A stretch of DNA of 64,000 bases from Arion vulgaris (lineage: Eukaryota; Mollusca; Gastropoda; Stylommatophora; Arionidae), in assembly GCA_020796225.1 (NCBI GenBank), contig CM036758.1, positions 30,731,647-30,795,646 of the forward strand, written 5' to 3'. Below the pieces are notes generated by a model, which saw only the letters and a list, made by a program, of their open reading frames with translations, was not told the origin of the DNA and did not search any database. A program made the translations under genes and the position numbers. Shown here piece after piece: positions 52,401-62,274 of this stretch (its first letter is position 1; each line of letters starts with the position of its first letter).

Positions 52401-52654
52401 AACATTTTAATTCAACAACTTTTCTGTGCAATTGTGGGGCTTAACAGCTGTGCCAATTTCAGAGGCTCAAAACGATTCTACCACAAGGTCAAAACAGCCA
52501 TATAGGGAATGAGTTAACCATAACAACTGTTTATGGAAGTAAGTTGAGTTAATCATTCGAAATGTCAATCTGATTTCTAGTTTTATCCATTCGTACAATT
52601 TTCAAAATTTTCGTGCTGAATAAATATGGCTATCTTCACAGAACTGTATTAATT

Positions 52655-52930
52655 ATTCTAACTGTATTAATTAGTATGTTGTTATACTGAATTGTACATG
52701 CTTTCTTAGTCTATCCTCTCTGTCGTTATAATGAATTGTATATACTTTTTTAGTCTGTCACCTCTATTGTTATATTGAATTGTAATATTTCTTAGTCTAT
52801 CCCCTTTGTTGTTATATTGAATTGTACATGCTTTCTTGGTCTATCCCCTTCTTTTGTTATATTGAATTGTGCATATTTTCTTAGTCTATGATAACCCCTC
52901 TGTTGGTATGCTGAATTGTACTTGCTTCCT
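52655..52930 (+). repeat. Degenerate 45-60-bp tandem repeat
   Basis: About six imperfect units of 'ttgttatattgaattgtacatgctttcttagtctatcccctc'. Confidence 0.75.
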
Positions 52931-52934
52931 AAAA

Positions 52935-54700
52935 ACCAAATACAAACAAAAGCTAATAGTGAATAACTAGTTAAGACTACTATCTATTTGACTAATTTGT
53001 TTGCGCAATACATTATTCATTATACACGGACTGAGCATAATCATGATTTCCTGGGCCATTTGTTTTAAAAAATATGCAATCATAAATCATGTCAACATCA
53101 CTCATGTGACATGTATTGGAATTAAACAAATATTAAACATTGGCGAAGTTGAGTCTGACAATTAACCCAACGGTACTGCAGAGCCGATATATCGGTTCAG
53201 AGTAATGTTTATGATTTCGCAAAACTGATATATCAGCTTTTGGATGTCTGTTCACGGAAACGAATGTATCTTCACAACCCTTTACTGAAATTTAAAAATC
53301 TTCAGAAACGGAAAGTACATATGTGTAGGTACATTATTATTTCCATTTAACAAAGATTTGAAAGAGGAAAAGCAGTGTATTATTGTGTTCAAGTCTAGAC
53401 TTTTTTTTTACAACGTTAATGATTCTGACGATGTTTACAGTGTAATCTTGAGTACTGTTAGATCAAATTATAACTTGTGCTAGCAATGAAGAAGATTTAA
53501 TTGATGGTAATAATGACATTTGATTGTTTATGAAATGCAGTATCGATAGTTGTAAGTCTAATGTAATAATTGCATTTAAAGAATGGGCATTTCACAATCC
53601 ATTTATTGAATTATCCGCACTAAAAAGTGAATATTATAAAACTACTGCACCTAGTTAGATGAAACTTATAGAATATGTTCGAACATGGATTATCTTTATT
53701 TAACTGCTACTTTTGGAACATCTAAGAGATGTAATACAAACCTGAGAGTAAAAATATTTTTTTTTTTTTTTTTTCAAAATAGTCTTGCTACAATAATCAG
53801 ATTTTCTCAAACGTATATCACCTGATGTCAAATATTATTATATTAATGTATTCCACATCCAATTAGCAACAATTTAATATATAATATGTCATACTTTAGA
53901 GAAACAGTACTAGAGTTATAAAGGTTTAAACTAATTGACATTGAATATTAAATTTGAATCGCAAAATAAATGCGTCCAGAGGTCAAAATAATACAGAGCG
54001 AAAGGGTTAATAATACAGAGAGAAAGGGTTAATATTAATTATTAAACCTAAATGTTCACACACTCAGATACACTGATAGTGATACATACAGACAAGACAT
54101 ACAGTTCTGTTAGTTGAGTTAGTAACTCGATGAGTTAGTGATCAATTTAATTTGTTAAATTTAAATGAACTCAAACTGAAAGGTACTACACGTTCATTAG
54201 TTCACGGCCAACTAACTTATTTTTGGACGTGGACTTTGACAAATAAAATAAATCAACCGACGCCGACACATGTGTCAGTATCAATAATAGTCAATACTCA
54301 ATACTAATAGTCATTATAGTGTCATGGACTCATGGTGGTGTCACTCACACTGACTACTGTGGTGTGTGTTTGTGAGTGACGAACATGATAGGTCATACGA
54401 GATAACACTTCAAATAATAAAATAGCACAAACAGCTTTTTAACAACAATAAAAAATATCAGTTATAGAATAATATTTACTTGTCGGTTTTGTTGTGAAGT
54501 TTAGTTCTACATTGCCGGGATTAAAATGGTGTGCTCGAATATCTCAGCGTGCTTCTGATCTTCCTTCTTTCGACCGACTTCACTTCGTCTCGCTCCAGGT
54601 TAAAAACCGCTGTCTGTGTTTCCTATTGCTGTCGTACTTTATTCAACCTGCGTGTATTTCAAAGCTTTAAATAATCAATATAAGAATACAGACAACCTAT
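52935..54700. other. AT-rich intron or intergenic sequence
   Basis: No ORF with motifs and no repeat family recognised. A poly-T run lies at about 53,757-53,774. It would be the 5' UTR intron of PLPP6 if the exon at 54,709 is real. Confidence 0.35.
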
Positions 54701-54708
54701 GAACTTAC

Positions 54709-54830
54709 CTAATCTGCAGTAAAAAGTAAGTCAGATCCTAAATTTGATAAGAACAGTAAACACCCGAAAAACAATCTCGTCTCAAGATCAGACTATAAAC
54801 ACAGCTGTTTCCGGAGTCCAGGTACGAGTA
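54709..54830 (-). other. PLPP6: Probable PLPP6 5' UTR exon
   Basis: A good donor, CTGCAGATTAG|GTAAGTTC, ends at 54,709 on the minus strand and pairs with the acceptor at 51,643 ahead of the ATG. The upstream edge of this exon is a guess. Region 54,500-54,830 is somewhat richer in CG than its surroundings, consistent with a promoter. Needs transcript data. Confidence 0.4.
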
Positions 54831-55229
54831 GATGGAATATGCCAAGATGTTACTTGACCTCCATGATTAAGTACAGCAATCGTTGCATGTAACTCATTGA
54901 GGTTCAATGCCACAAGTCCAAAGTCTTGTTATCTGTTCTAATTCAAAGCAAAAATATGAGGGCAGTTATCTGAGTTCAAAGTCCACGTTATTCGAGTTGC
55001 TTACAATGCGGTGGAACATTTCAGGTGACGTGTCGATAACATTTAAATGAATGATAATGCCGACATCGTTACGAAACCGTTTATACATGTTGACGCACTT
55101 GTTATATTCACGTGTACAGTGTGTATTTTTACAACATAATATATGTCAGTGTTACATGTGTGTTACAGTCTTTCTTGCTTATGATCTTCTTCTTAATGCT
55201 CCTCTTTTAAATATTTATGTTAGCATATT

Positions 55230-55560
55230 TTTCTTCTTATGCGATCAACTTTTGTTATGCGACTACTCCAGTATGTGTCATAAACAGGGCGGTACGCTTG
55301 AGGTCTTCACCGGTCCCCATAGTTTGTCTTGTAGGGTTGTTTCTGTTGGCCAGATCTCCATTCTCTCACTACTCAGTCTGGGGCAGTCTTGCAAGATGTG
55401 CCCTGGTGACTGCTTCGGTGCTCCACGGGTGCAGGCTGCCGAGTCCCTGAGACCCATTCTGTGGAGGTATGCTCTGAGACTGTAGTGTCCCGTTCTAAGT
55501 CTGAAGACTGTGGTCTGTGCTTTTCTGTTTAGTGTATTTATACTGTCGTGCTCTGGGTTG
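55230..55560 (-). mobile_element. I-clade LINE C-terminal tail
   Basis: Minus frame: A-A-C-T-R-G-A-P-K-Q-S-P-G-H-I-L-Q-D-C-P, the Cys-rich tail, then 'acagaaacaaccctacaagacaaac' and the 3' end 'atcgcataagaagaa'. Confidence 0.65.
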
Positions 55561-55739
55561 CATCCTCCATTTGTTTTTCTCTCAGATCATTTTCCTGGAT
55601 TGTTTCAGGAGAGTCTTTGTTTCTGTAAAGCTTTGTGTTGGGTGGTGTTGTGTTAGCCCCCCCTTGCGATTTCTTTTAGCAATAATGTATTGTGTGTTAT
55701 GTTGTTGCAAAACTGGGTTAAAATACATGTTTCTGGTTA

Positions 55740-56170
55740 CCGAACCGACTTCAAAGCACTCCATGCAAGAGCCATAGATGCTCCCGGTAGATGCCAAAGG
55801 ATTTTCATGCTGATTGTTTCCGTTGCTTTCTTATTAAAGACACTCCCCATCTGGACACAAGCTCCGCTTGTAAAACCTGCGATTTCAAACTTCTTAAAGC
55901 TTTGGATAGACTGTATATCAATATCATTTTATTTATCCAACAGAAAGTCGTCGAGAAACTCAAGCGAGTTCTCTATATCCACCATTAATACCCCGGCAAT
56001 GTCAATACAATCATTTATGCGATCTTACTACAACGAGCCCCTTAAATGTCCAGTAGATCCACGAAATTCCCTGGAGGTTAGAATCCTCGATAGACATCAA
56101 CCTCGATATAAAGCAACCTGTCAGTTTGGACCTTCCGGAGCATCGACTGAGAGCCGGACACAAGAAGAAT
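55740..56170 (-). mobile_element. I-clade LINE RNase H remnant, degraded
   Basis: Aligned in order with 47,330-47,780 ('gaaccgacttcaaagcactccatgcaagagccatagatgctc', later 'cctggaggttagaatcctcgatagacatcaac'). Coding signals mostly lost. Confidence 0.55.
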
Positions 56171-56269
56171 CAACGTATCTGCACTAAATTTGCATACACA
56201 GGATATATGCTCAATGATTTTCATATCGCTGAAAGAGCCGTTGGTAAAACGCTATACATCCTTCCTTTT

Positions 56270-56730
56270 CTTCTTCTTTTGTCGACACACTGTTATCGGC
56301 TTGCCCAGTGTTATAGTTTTCTGTCTTTTATTTTGCGTTTCTCTAAAGGATTGGGTGATAGTTTTTTTAAAGGATTTTTCTGTGCCATCTATCCGCCTAT
56401 TTCGGGGTCTTCCTTTTGCCTTCTTTCCTGATGTTCTGTTGCAGAAGACTATTTACAGTGAAGTTTGATTGCATTCTCATTAAGTGGCCAAGCCACTTTA
56501 TTCTTTGTTTCTCAACGTAATTCTCTTCCCCAAATTTATCTCTTATGTTTTTGTTTGTGACTTCGTTGACATCATGTAGTTAATTTTTGCGACAGTGCTT
56601 TGCTCAGTGTTTATGTTTGGCTCTGGAACACAGAGTTGGCATGAAAGTATTGTTAATCATCTGTTGTTTGGCTGTCACTGAGATGTTTGGGTGTCTCAAT
56701 GACGAAGCTAGCCACGAAGATGTTTGGGTG
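56270..56730 (-). mobile_element. LINE tail remnant
   Basis: Inverted relative of 26,545-27,160 ('tttcctgatgttctgttgcagaagac..cattaagtggccaagccactttattctttgtttctcaacg'). The minus strand encodes K-V-A-W-P-L-N-E-N-A in a shifted frame. Confidence 0.6.
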
Positions 56731-57189
56731 TCTCAATGACGAGACTAGTTGATAGGTTACAATCTTTCCTTCGATGACAAATCAGAAAGTCATGTTACCT
56801 ATTATCATTTGGGTTGGATGAGAAATAGTTGGCTGTTTGTAATATTTGCATATGGAAGAGTTACAGAAAGTAAGAGAAACTGGAACGATATGTCTTCTTC
56901 AATGATCTATCAACAATTGAACTATGTCCATTCCGCTGAATACCAAGTAGTATACAGAGCATTTAAGAGCTTGCGTATTTTCTATCCACCCCGAACAGGA
57001 GCCAAAATCGGACTGTTTGAAACAAGTGGTTCTCAACCTTTTTCAGCTGGCTGTCCCATTTGAAGATGAAGCAAGACTCCAACGCCCACTCCCTCTTTTC
57101 TCCTCATTTTCCCCAACCGAATTAACTGTAATTTTCAACCGGCGCGTTCATTTGTTCATCAGGCAACTAATTGTTCTTAGCCTAGGATT

Positions 57190-57430
57190 TTCATAGAACA
57201 TCATGTTCCGGAAAATGAAGTATTTCGGTCACATTAAACAACAAGGTGGTTTAGAAAGAATAGAAATGGAAAGCATGTTTCCTGGTGGTAGAGTCAGGGG
57301 AAGATCAAGACGAAGGTGACAGCAGGACATTAAAAAACCATGAACATGACGTTAGAAGAAGCGGGCGAACTTGATAAATATACCAGCTGTAATGAAAACG
57401 ATGTTCTGCAAGCTAAGGGACATGCTACTT
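57190..57430 (+). mobile_element. LINE C-terminal remnant
   Basis: Frames: M-F-R-K-M-K-Y-F-G-H-I-K-Q-Q-G-G-L-E-R-I, G-G-R-V-R-G-R-S-R-R-R, M-N-M-T-L-E-E-A-G-E-L-D. Same family as the RT at 29,130-30,060. Confidence 0.75.
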
Positions 57431-57589
57431 GATGATGATGAGACCTCTTCAGCGACTCAATTATCTCCGAGTCCAGTCAAGTGGTCAGCGATTATAAATA
57501 CAAGTGTCCAGAATATTGCATCAAAGAATATATAACATTGTACTGTAGATTTAAAGACACACAATTACCCCAGGTTATATGGGAATGGG

Positions 57590-58130
57590 CTATTGGTTAC
57601 TGAACTGAAGTCATGGCACTCCAGGAAGACTCATCGGTGCTCAGTACCCCAAAGATGTCGAAGGGTATAAATACTGATGGCTCATATATTCACTGGTTAA
57701 ACACACTCCTCTCTCTGCACCTCAAGCATCCAGCTCTACTTGCACGACCTGTAATTCTAAACTCCTTAAATCTGGATTGATTCAAAAGCCAATTTTAAAG
57801 AATCCCAGGCAACAGTAGGTCGCCTAGATCAAAAGAACATCCTTTATCTATTCTAAACTCCACACACTCGATACAAGCCTGTCGCTGCTCTCAGTTGCCT
57901 AGAACACCACACAAGTAAGGACAGGGAGATCCCGATGAGTCTGTCTCTGGAGGTTGGAACCTCAAGTTAACCTGACATCTGATCATAACACAATTTGTCA
58001 TTTGGTCGCCTAAAGCATGAAGAACATCCCGTTGTGACTTCAACCAAATCTGTAAACATGGCCTCATTACAGAAACCACAAGTAAGACTGATCCATGTTG
58101 TCCATTGAAATCTTCAGCAATTATCATCCA
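57590..58130 (-). mobile_element. I-clade LINE RNase H and 3' UTR remnant
   Basis: Same order as 47,330-47,780, with degenerate coding. The plus strand shows 'ggttactgaactgaagtcatggcactccagg..aagatgtcgaagggtataaatactgatggctc'. Confidence 0.6.
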
Positions 58131-58369
58131 TTATGAGTGTTGGTTCTCACGAAACATGTAATTGTCTGGGCACAACACGATATCGAAAATGGAGTTGTCA
58201 ATGGAGACTATACATTTCTTAACATTAGAATTGCATTGAGGTGAACAGGCTGAAGTTTCAGGTGCTGTAGAGATCCCAGTCAGGGTTGACTTGAGAATTG
58301 AGAGAATATTGAATGAAGTGGTCGATATTGGTATAGCCGAAAGAATTACATACCAAAAATGCAGTAAGA

Positions 58370-58490
58370 TTCATAAATCAATATCGAACTGACGTGTTGG
58401 GACACTGGACCCGGCTGGAATTGTCGAGGCGGAGATCGGAGTGGAAATGTCTGGGGTTCCATGATGATAGTTCTCATATAACTGAGAACT
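58370..58490 (+). repeat. I-LINE 3' UTR repeat
   Basis: 'ttcataaatcaatatcgaactgacgtgttgggacactgg..gaggcggagatcggag..aaatgtctggggttccatgatgatag'. Confidence 0.6.
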
Positions 58491-58539
58491 GATCAATGTT
58501 GCATTATTAATCAATCAATCAATCACGTGTCATGCCTGT

Positions 58540-58790
58540 CAACGTAGGCGATCCTGTCTCTCCACAACTCTCTCTCTCTCTCTCCCCTTGGTGCAGTTAA
58601 TCAGTTCTTATTTCGATCTTTTGTTGAACCACGATGTCAGAACATCCAACATCTTTTCCCTCAGTCTTTTACGATCTCTCCTTCCCTGGATTTCACATGT
58701 TGTCACCAAATGTTCTAAACGTCCTCTTCGCATTATATTCCCAAAGAATCTTGATTGTCTGATTCCCAGAAATCATCAAAAAGGTTAAGA
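58540..58790 (-). mobile_element. LINE C-terminal remnant
   Basis: Reverse relative of 37,850-38,060 ('cgtaggcgatcctgtctctccacaactctc', 'gttgaaccacgatgtcagaacatccaacatcttttccc'). Confidence 0.65.
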
Positions 58791-59139
58791 ACCGCTGACA
58801 TAAAATAAAAAATTTTTTTTTTAATGTGTTCTTCTTTTTGACATCCAGGAATGTTGAGTGTAACCGATCCCCGCGAGTGTTGCGACGATCCCAGTATGGG
58901 AAACTTTCAGTGCTCTCGGGTGCCGCAAGGCTATCGTAGTAATACCGACAGTGTAAAACAGTTGGCAGCAATCTCATGGGAAGTCGAGTATCCTAGCTGG
59001 CAGACTAAAATGAAAAGAAAAGGAAAATTTGGATTTGTCCTATCCGGCAAGTTCACGAATTTGAAACTCAAATTTAAGCGTCTTGGTTTACTACAAATCC
59101 GTGCTGAATTTGCTGGCAAAACACGTAATCACGAAGTAC

Positions 59140-59430
59140 TGTAGTTTTAGAAATTACAAAAACAATGACAAAATACAGCAACGTTTCGACCAACTGAATT
59201 TGCTGAAGACATATTCGTTGAATTTCCAAAATGGAGATATCCGGTACAAGTCGATACGTAATCTTCGTGTTTGTGTTGATGAAAAGGAAGGGATCATCAT
59301 AACAGGAAGATTATGTGTTAGTCTTGAAACTCTTTGTGGTTGCAAGCAACGAAAAGCCAAACTTGGTGGGTTCTCTAAGAATATACGAACAGTTACAGTC
59401 AGGATACTTGGGCCGAACGTTATATGAGAA
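59140..59430 (+). mobile_element. Possible BEL/Pao-like LTR element remnant
   Basis: The open frame has LLKTYSLNFQNGDIRYKSIR and NLRVCVDEKEGIIITGRL. The second resembles the block before the integrase zinc region of BEL/Pao elements (R-V-x-x-D-E-x-G-I-I-R-x-x-G-R-L). No LTRs or catalytic motifs are visible, so this is a weak suggestion. Confidence 0.2.
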
Positions 59431-59929
59431 TAGGGCCTACTGTGTGGTCCCTTGTATCCAGGTGATACCAGTTCCATCCACAGAAAAAGTTGCCGTATTA
59501 AGGAGCACTTAAAAGCCTCAATTTGTGCTCCATTAAATTCTCCAATTCCACAGAGCATTAATTTGTTGGATGCCGGCAATTGGATGAGCGAAAGAGCGTG
59601 TAACGCCAAGCTGAGCAAGGAGCTCAGTTTTAACGGAAAAGTCTGAGAACAGAGCTCATGCAGCTGGGGGAGAAACTACACTGTACTCCTCCAGCTAACT
59701 TTATGTTTAATGTTTGTTTTGTCTTGTCAAGTCATCAATAACTATTTACGCCTATAAAAGGCAACATCAACCAACTTGATTGACACGGTGGTAATCTAGA
59801 AATATTTCTAGAAACGTGCGGTATGGAGAAATTACTTGCATGCCCTATGTAACATATAACGCGATGGCACGAACGGAATATACAATAATCCACGTCAACA
59901 GTTAGATTTTAAAAACTTGGAGAGTAGGC

Positions 59930-60030
59930 TCATCAATCTACATCGAACTGGTATGGTTATTTGTTGTATACTGTTGGAGACATTGCGAAGGAGATCGACG
60001 CACTTATGGTCATGTCCAGAGAACAATAAG
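59930..60030 (+). repeat. I-LINE 3' UTR repeat
   Basis: 'tcaatctacatcgaactggtatggttatttgttg..gttggagacattgcgaaggagatcgacgcacttatggtcatgtccagag'. Confidence 0.55.
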
Positions 60031-60179
60031 GATAATCCGTATCCAAGACAGTAGATCCGTATACGCCTTTGGATGTTGAAAACTTAGATAAAAGGCATCC
60101 ACTTGATACCCCAACCTGTCGTTTTGAACTTTCCGAATAAGCACCAATTCGACACAACAACAGTCAGACACAACAACTG

Positions 60180-60870
60180 TTCCAGTGATTAGTTACTGAA
60201 CCGATGTCATTGCACTTCAGACAGACACAGAGGTAGTCTGTCTCCCACAACAGATACCGAAGGATATACATACTGATGGTTTCCATGACCGCTGGTTAAA
60301 TACACTTCTCACTCTGCCACTCAGGCATCCAGTTCTACTTGTACAACGTGTAATTCCAAACTCCTGAAATCGCTGGATCGATTCAACATTTATTTTAATG
60401 TCATCCAACATTCAGTCGTGAAGAGACCGACGAACCTCCTCCTTATCCATCCCATTTTCAACTACCCGACAATAAATGCTGTCGACGCAAGCATGTCCTC
60501 TCTCTCTCTCTGTCATTGCTGCAAACAACCGCATGCCCAGGACAGCAGATCTACGTAAGTCTCTGGAGGTTATAAATTTCATTAGACGACATCCCAGTAA
60601 ATGAAGTCTCAAAGATCTACTGGAGGGCAGCAGTAACAGTCTCTACCTAACATTCTCATGCTTGAAGTAGTTTTCGTGTATGCTCTTCCATTCCATGTCG
60701 TGCTTGTTAACTAGAAAGTCCCCGTCTGTCTTCTTTCCATGATGCACAGATCCGTTTCAGTTTTATTGCACTCCGTACATGTCTATTGGTGCTCCGATCT
60801 CCTTCGCAATATTGTCAACACCGTCCAGCGACTAACCCTTTCAGTTCGATATTGATTGATGAGCATACTC
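60180..60870 (-). mobile_element. I-clade LINE RNase H and 3' UTR remnant
   Basis: 60,180-60,710 repeats the order of 47,330-47,780. 60,750-60,870 is the inverted 3' UTR block ('gcactccgtacatgtctattggtgctccgatctccttcgcaatattg'). Confidence 0.6.
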
Positions 60871-61161
60871 CTATACCTCTTGTTTTCAATCTTCAATCAC
60901 AGCTCTTGCAATCTATCAGTTGACGTGGATTGAATTAAATGAACATCCTCTTTGCGGCCACATAGACCCATCTGTACATACAACAATAAGTTCTTTTGAA
61001 TAAATAATTTCAATTTTGTGCGTAGAATTGCTTCGAGAGTAGACTGACGTAAACAACACATGACAACGGAATCTCTAAGGCCTTCGTGTACTGATTCTGT
61101 AAGCAGCAAATACTGCAATAGCTAAAAATAAAAAAATCACGGAGGCCTTAATTGCTTTCAA

Positions 61162-61391
61162 ATGGATCAGTCCGTTTACTCTCCAGATGTAATAGGACAG
61201 GGATCCTCACTGGCATGGAATGGGGCCTTAAATAAGGAGAATAATAACAGTAATGAGAACATATCCTCCAGCAACGACAATGTCGGTCCAGTAATAAGGA
61301 TTCTGGAAATTGAGGCCAAGATTGACAAAGAACCCACACAAGTTGACGAAAGCTCTTCCGCAGTTCTAAAATATAGAACACCAAATTTCAG
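61162..61391 (+). CDS. Possible first coding exon of unidentified gene
   Basis: ATG at 61,162 (MDQSVYSPDVIGQGSSLAWN) opens a frame continuing through an Asn/Ser-rich stretch (NKENNNSNENISSSNDN) and VIRILEIEAKIDKEPTQVD to a donor CAG|GTCAGT at 61,391 (phase 2). An in-frame TAA lies about 25 codons upstream. The composition is not that of the surrounding LINEs. No acceptor or next exon was found before the window ends in a tandem array, so the gene would continue beyond. The minus strand is also open here, so the assignment is tentative. Family not recognised. Confidence 0.4.
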
Positions 61392-61479
61392 GTCAGTTTC
61401 TGATTGTCTTCGCATGAAGATGTTGCAAAACTATATTTCAAACTGAATTGGTTGTAGGCAGTAGTTGTGGGTGATATAT

Positions 61480-61990
61480 ATAGATTCAATATTGTTGTCT
61501 ATCGTTGTCAATCAAATGAGAGCATAGCTTCTGTCTTGCTTTGTTGTATAGTGTTGACAATGAGATCACAGCTTCAGTTCTGCGTTGTTGTCAATGAGGG
61601 CATAGTTTCAGTTCTGCGTTGTTGTGTATCGTTGGCAATGGGGGTTTGGGGGGCATAGCTTCAGTCTTGCTTTGTTGTATATGGTTGTCAAAGAGGGCAT
61701 AGCTTCAGGCTTGCTTTGTTGTATATGGTTGGCAATGAGGGCACAGCTTCAACTAAGCCTTGTTTATCGATGGCAATGAGGGCATAGTTTCAGTTCTGCG
61801 TTGTTGTTTATGGTTGGCAATGGGGACATAGCTTCATTTCTGTGTTGTTGTACATTCTTATCAAAGAAGATATATCTTCAGTCCTGTGCTGTTATCCAGT
61901 TTTGTCAATGGGTATATATCCTTCACTAATGTGTTACTGTCTTTTGCTGTCATAGAAGATATACTTTCAGTCTTGCTTTCCGTACATTTT
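61480..61990 (+). repeat. Degenerate minisatellite, about 45-60-bp unit
   Basis: Around ten loose units of 'ttgttgtatatggttggcaa' + 'tgagggcatagcttcagtct'. If the exon at 61,162 is real, the array lies in its first intron. Confidence 0.75.
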
Positions 61991-62045
61991 TAGGATGATG
62001 GGACCAAGCCATACCCGGTACAATTAAGTAAATCCTTCATATTTA
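61985..62045 (+). mobile_element. SINE family B tail
   Basis: 'aggatgatgggaccaagccatacccggtacaattaagtaaatccttc' matches the 3' end of family B. Confidence 0.45.
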
Positions 62046-62274
62046 GACTGTCTAAAACATGGACTAGCTTGGAGAATAAATGTCCTGTCACTTTTAATGA
62101 CGGTTTTAGAACGTGTTACCACTTTTGCTGTTTAAGCTGTAGGACTGCAAGAACTGCAGTCACCTCTGCTCTAAAGTTTGTACATGCTTTTCCTGCCAGG
62201 AGAGAATGCGCCTCAGTTTCCCAGTTGCGTTACATGATAAAGAATTTGCTGTCTATTTGTTTCTGACAGTATTC

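Larger units (their letters stand above)
49288..54830 (-). other. PLPP6: PLPP6-like gene (PAP2 lipid phosphatase)
   Basis: Two coding exons plus a likely 5' UTR exon. Human PLPP6 is a membrane PAP2-type phosphatase acting on presqualene and other isoprenoid diphosphates. The assembled product here is about 227 residues, with the three PAP2 phosphatase motifs in order. The human gene has no coding intron, so the intron at the A-L-I-F-D junction is a lineage difference. The coding intron holds a LINE RT and the 5' UTR intron holds SINEs. PLPP7 is the nearest alternative name, but the G-N-L-R-P-L-M-K-I-L-E-I-S-x-H-G-I-P-W block favours PLPP6. Confidence 0.88.

Noticed and set aside
56749..57063. 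104-codon plus-strand ORF
   Set aside because: No motif, no splice context and a repeat-like end; I could not support it as a gene.
59154..59618. 154-codon minus-strand ORF
   Set aside because: No motif or repeat support; the overlapping plus strand has a weak BEL/Pao-like block, and neither is convincing as a host gene.
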